The notes under the pieces were generated by a model. It was not told the origin of the DNA. It ran no database searches and was given only the letters and a program-made list of their open reading frames with translations. From the NCBI RefSeq assembly GCF_905147045.1, contig NC_065903.1, positions 8,680,001 through 8,744,000 on the forward strand: a stretch of DNA of 64,000 nucleotides, read 5' to 3'. Every line of letters begins with the position of its first letter. The stretch's first letter is position 1. Positions 62,160 to 64,000 of the stretch are shown here, one piece after another. Source of the stretch: Nymphalis io (Eukaryota > Arthropoda > Insecta > Lepidoptera > Nymphalidae). The translations under genes and the position numbers were made by a program.

Positions 62160-64000
62160 TTTTTTTTCAGCCTTTTGCCGTCCACTGCTGGACGAAAGCC
62201 TCTAGCCTCGAAGCGTTCTATGGGGATAGAACGCCAACCATCCCGATCTTGGGCAGTCCGCATCCATCCCGAACCTGCCACCTTTTTTAAATCATCGGCC
62301 CATCTTGTCACAGGGCGTCCTACTCTACGTTTGCCTAAGCGTGGTCTCTACTCTAACACATGTCGGCTCCATCGGCCATCAATGCGCCTGGAGACATGAC
62401 CAGCCCACTTCCACTTCAGCGAGCTAATTCTACGCGCGATGTCGGTGACTTTAGTTCTCTGGCGAATGTCCTCATTTCGGATTCTATCTGCCAGAGAAAC
62501 CCCAAGCATCGCGCGTTCCATTGCTCGCTGAGCGACCCTAAATTTGTGGACCAGTCCTACGGTAAGTGTCCACGTTTCGGCACCGTAAGTCATTACAGGT
62601 AGGACGCACTGATTGAAGACCCTGGTCTTAAGCGACTGTGGGATCGACGATTCAAAAATATGACGTAACCTCCCGAATGCCGCCCAGCCCTAACGTATTC
62701 TTCTTTTAGCCTCCTTCTCAAAGTTGTGCCGGCCAAGTTGTATAGTTTGGCCCAGGTAGATATATTCCTGCACAACTTCAAGTGGAGAGCCATTTACGAC
62801 CACTGGTCTCGGGGATACATGACGGTTTGCCATAATTTTGGTCTTTTCAATGTTCATCCCGAGACCTATTTGTCTTGAAGAATCGCTCAGGCTGTTTAGC
62901 ATCTCTTCCAAATCCTGCAGAGTCTCCGCCATGATGACAATGTTGTCGGCAAATCGCAGATGTGTAATGTGTTGGCCATTTATATTAATGCCGCGTCCGT
63001 TCCAATCGAGCGTCTTGAAGACGTCCTCCAATGCATTGGTAAAGAGTTTTGGTGAGATTACATCTCCCTGTCTTACCCCGCGATGCAATTGGATTGGTCT
63101 TGTGCTCTGATCTTGTACTTGGACGGTCATGGTTGCGGCTTCATACAAACACTTCACCACCTGGACATACCGACAGTCAATTAGGCATCTCTGCATAGAT
63201 TCCAGAACAGCCCAGGTCTCGATGGTATCGAAGGCTTTTTCGTAGTCCACAAACGCTAGGCATAGAGGCTGATTATATTCCTCGGTCTTCTGTATTATTT
63301 GCCTTAGTGTGTGTATGTGGTCTACGGTACGGAAGCCTTTTCGAAACCCAGCCTGTTACACAGGTTGGAAGTCATCAAATTTTCGGGCAAGACGATTCGT
63401 GATTACCCTCGAAAACAATTTGTAAACATGACTTAAAAGTGAAATGGGGCGGTAGTTTTTCAGAAGAGCTTTATCACCCCTCTTGAAAAACAGCACCACC
63501 ACACTTCTGCTCCATGTCTTCGGTGTTATACCATTGTGGAGGACGGAATTAAAGATGTTAGCCAGCTCTCTCAGAACTGGTGAGCCTCCTGCTTTGAGAA
63601 GATCTGAGATAATTCCGTCATCTCCTGGAGCCTTTTTGTTTTCGAGTTGCCCAAGAGCAATCCTAATCTCGCCCAAATCGATGTCGGGAAGATCGTCTGA
63701 TAGGTGGCGTGTTAGTCTGGCTCGTGGGGCATCCGCACTGTGGGACTCAGGTGGAGGTACTCGTGATGAGTATAAATCGCCATAGTACTTTTCGACTTCA
63801 GCTAGAATCTCTGGTTTTGAGGTAACGGTTGTGCCTTGTATGGTTCTGAGTTTTGTCAGGTGACAACAGGAGGTATATGACTTTGCAAGAACCTTTGAGC
63901 CCCTATTGAGTGCTATAGCATCTTCAATATTCCGGGTATTCGCTCGTCTTGTGTCACGCCTTATTAGTTTTTTAACCTTCCTGTTAAGTGCCTGATACTC
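62160..64000 (-). pseudogene. RTE-type LINE endonuclease/reverse transcriptase, decayed, right end outside window
   Basis: A single minus-strand frame is open from the window edge and holds the RT domain: LENKKAPGDDGIISDLLKAG, KNYRPISLLSHVYKLFSRVI, FVDYEKAFDTIETW, LHRGVRQGDVISPKLF, HLRFADNIVIMAETLQDLEE, MNIEKTKIM, then WAAFGRL, TYGAETWTL, KWKWAGHVSRR and GRPVTRWADDL. In-frame stops at 63356 (replacing Glu of a EQAGFRKGF motif), 62690 and 62348 break it. The usually FADD catalytic motif is FADN (62942-62953). It ends with GTCCAGCAGTGGACGGCAAA and a short A run. The endonuclease part would lie beyond 64000. The copy cannot encode an active enzyme. Confidence 0.92.

Noticed and set aside
1..64000. 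CRISPR arrays, operons, phage or bacterial defence systems
   Set aside because: No regularly spaced direct repeats with unique spacers and no prokaryotic gene structure; the window is clearly animal nuclear DNA.

Overview
The window is nuclear DNA of an insect, almost certainly a moth or butterfly (Lepidoptera). It is strongly A+T-rich, its genes have introns with GT-AG borders and metazoan protein families, a short TTAGG array (the insect telomere unit) is present, and tRNA-derived SINEs, RTE-like, R1-like and Jockey/CR1-like LINE fragments and other dispersed repeats typical of Lepidoptera fill the non-coding space. There are no operons, CRISPR arrays or prokaryotic features.

Two protein-coding genes are supported, both on the minus strand and arranged head to tail. 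(1) FAM135, positions 60032 to 29277: 16 coding exons joined with consistent phase into a 1833-residue protein. It has the conserved FAM135 N-terminal domain, a very long low-complexity middle encoded mostly by one 2951-base exon, and a C-terminal alpha/beta-hydrolase (DUF676-type) domain with a GHSLG nucleophile motif. The first coding exon holds only 25 codons plus two bases, lies in a CpG-rich promoter block near 60.0-60.6 kb, and is separated from exon 2 by a 17.9-kb intron. One intron has a GC-AG border. (2) CYRI (FAM49), positions 25968 to 2216: four coding exons join into a 329-residue protein with an N-terminal Met-Gly and the Arg-Arg pair used for Rac1 binding in the family.

Layout: 1-2.2 kb is the 3' flank of CYRI; 2.2-26.0 kb is CYRI with introns of 2.8, 3.6 and 16.4 kb; 26.0-29.3 kb is A+T-rich intergenic DNA; 29.3-60.0 kb is FAM135; 60.0-60.6 kb is its promoter block; 60.6-62.2 kb shows nothing recognised; 62.2-64.0 kb is a decayed RTE-type LINE running off the right edge. 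At least six repeat families recur. The clearest is a tRNA-headed SINE of about 300 bases whose last ~35 bases resemble the 3' end of the RTE-like LINEs, and whose tail is a TTACGG/TTACTG hexamer array. Two copies have 12- and 13-base target-site duplications.

CYRI proteins restrain Rac1-WAVE actin signalling. FAM135 proteins have a lipase-like fold without an established substrate. Nothing in the sequence shows that the two genes work together. I found no convincing evidence of an undescribed biological system. The most interesting leads are lineage-specific segments inside FAM135 (a TPKS tandem array and a cysteine-rich cluster), the GC-AG intron, the overlapping upstream ORF, an inverted SINE pair inside a FAM135 intron, and a small unexplained ORF in intron 1.
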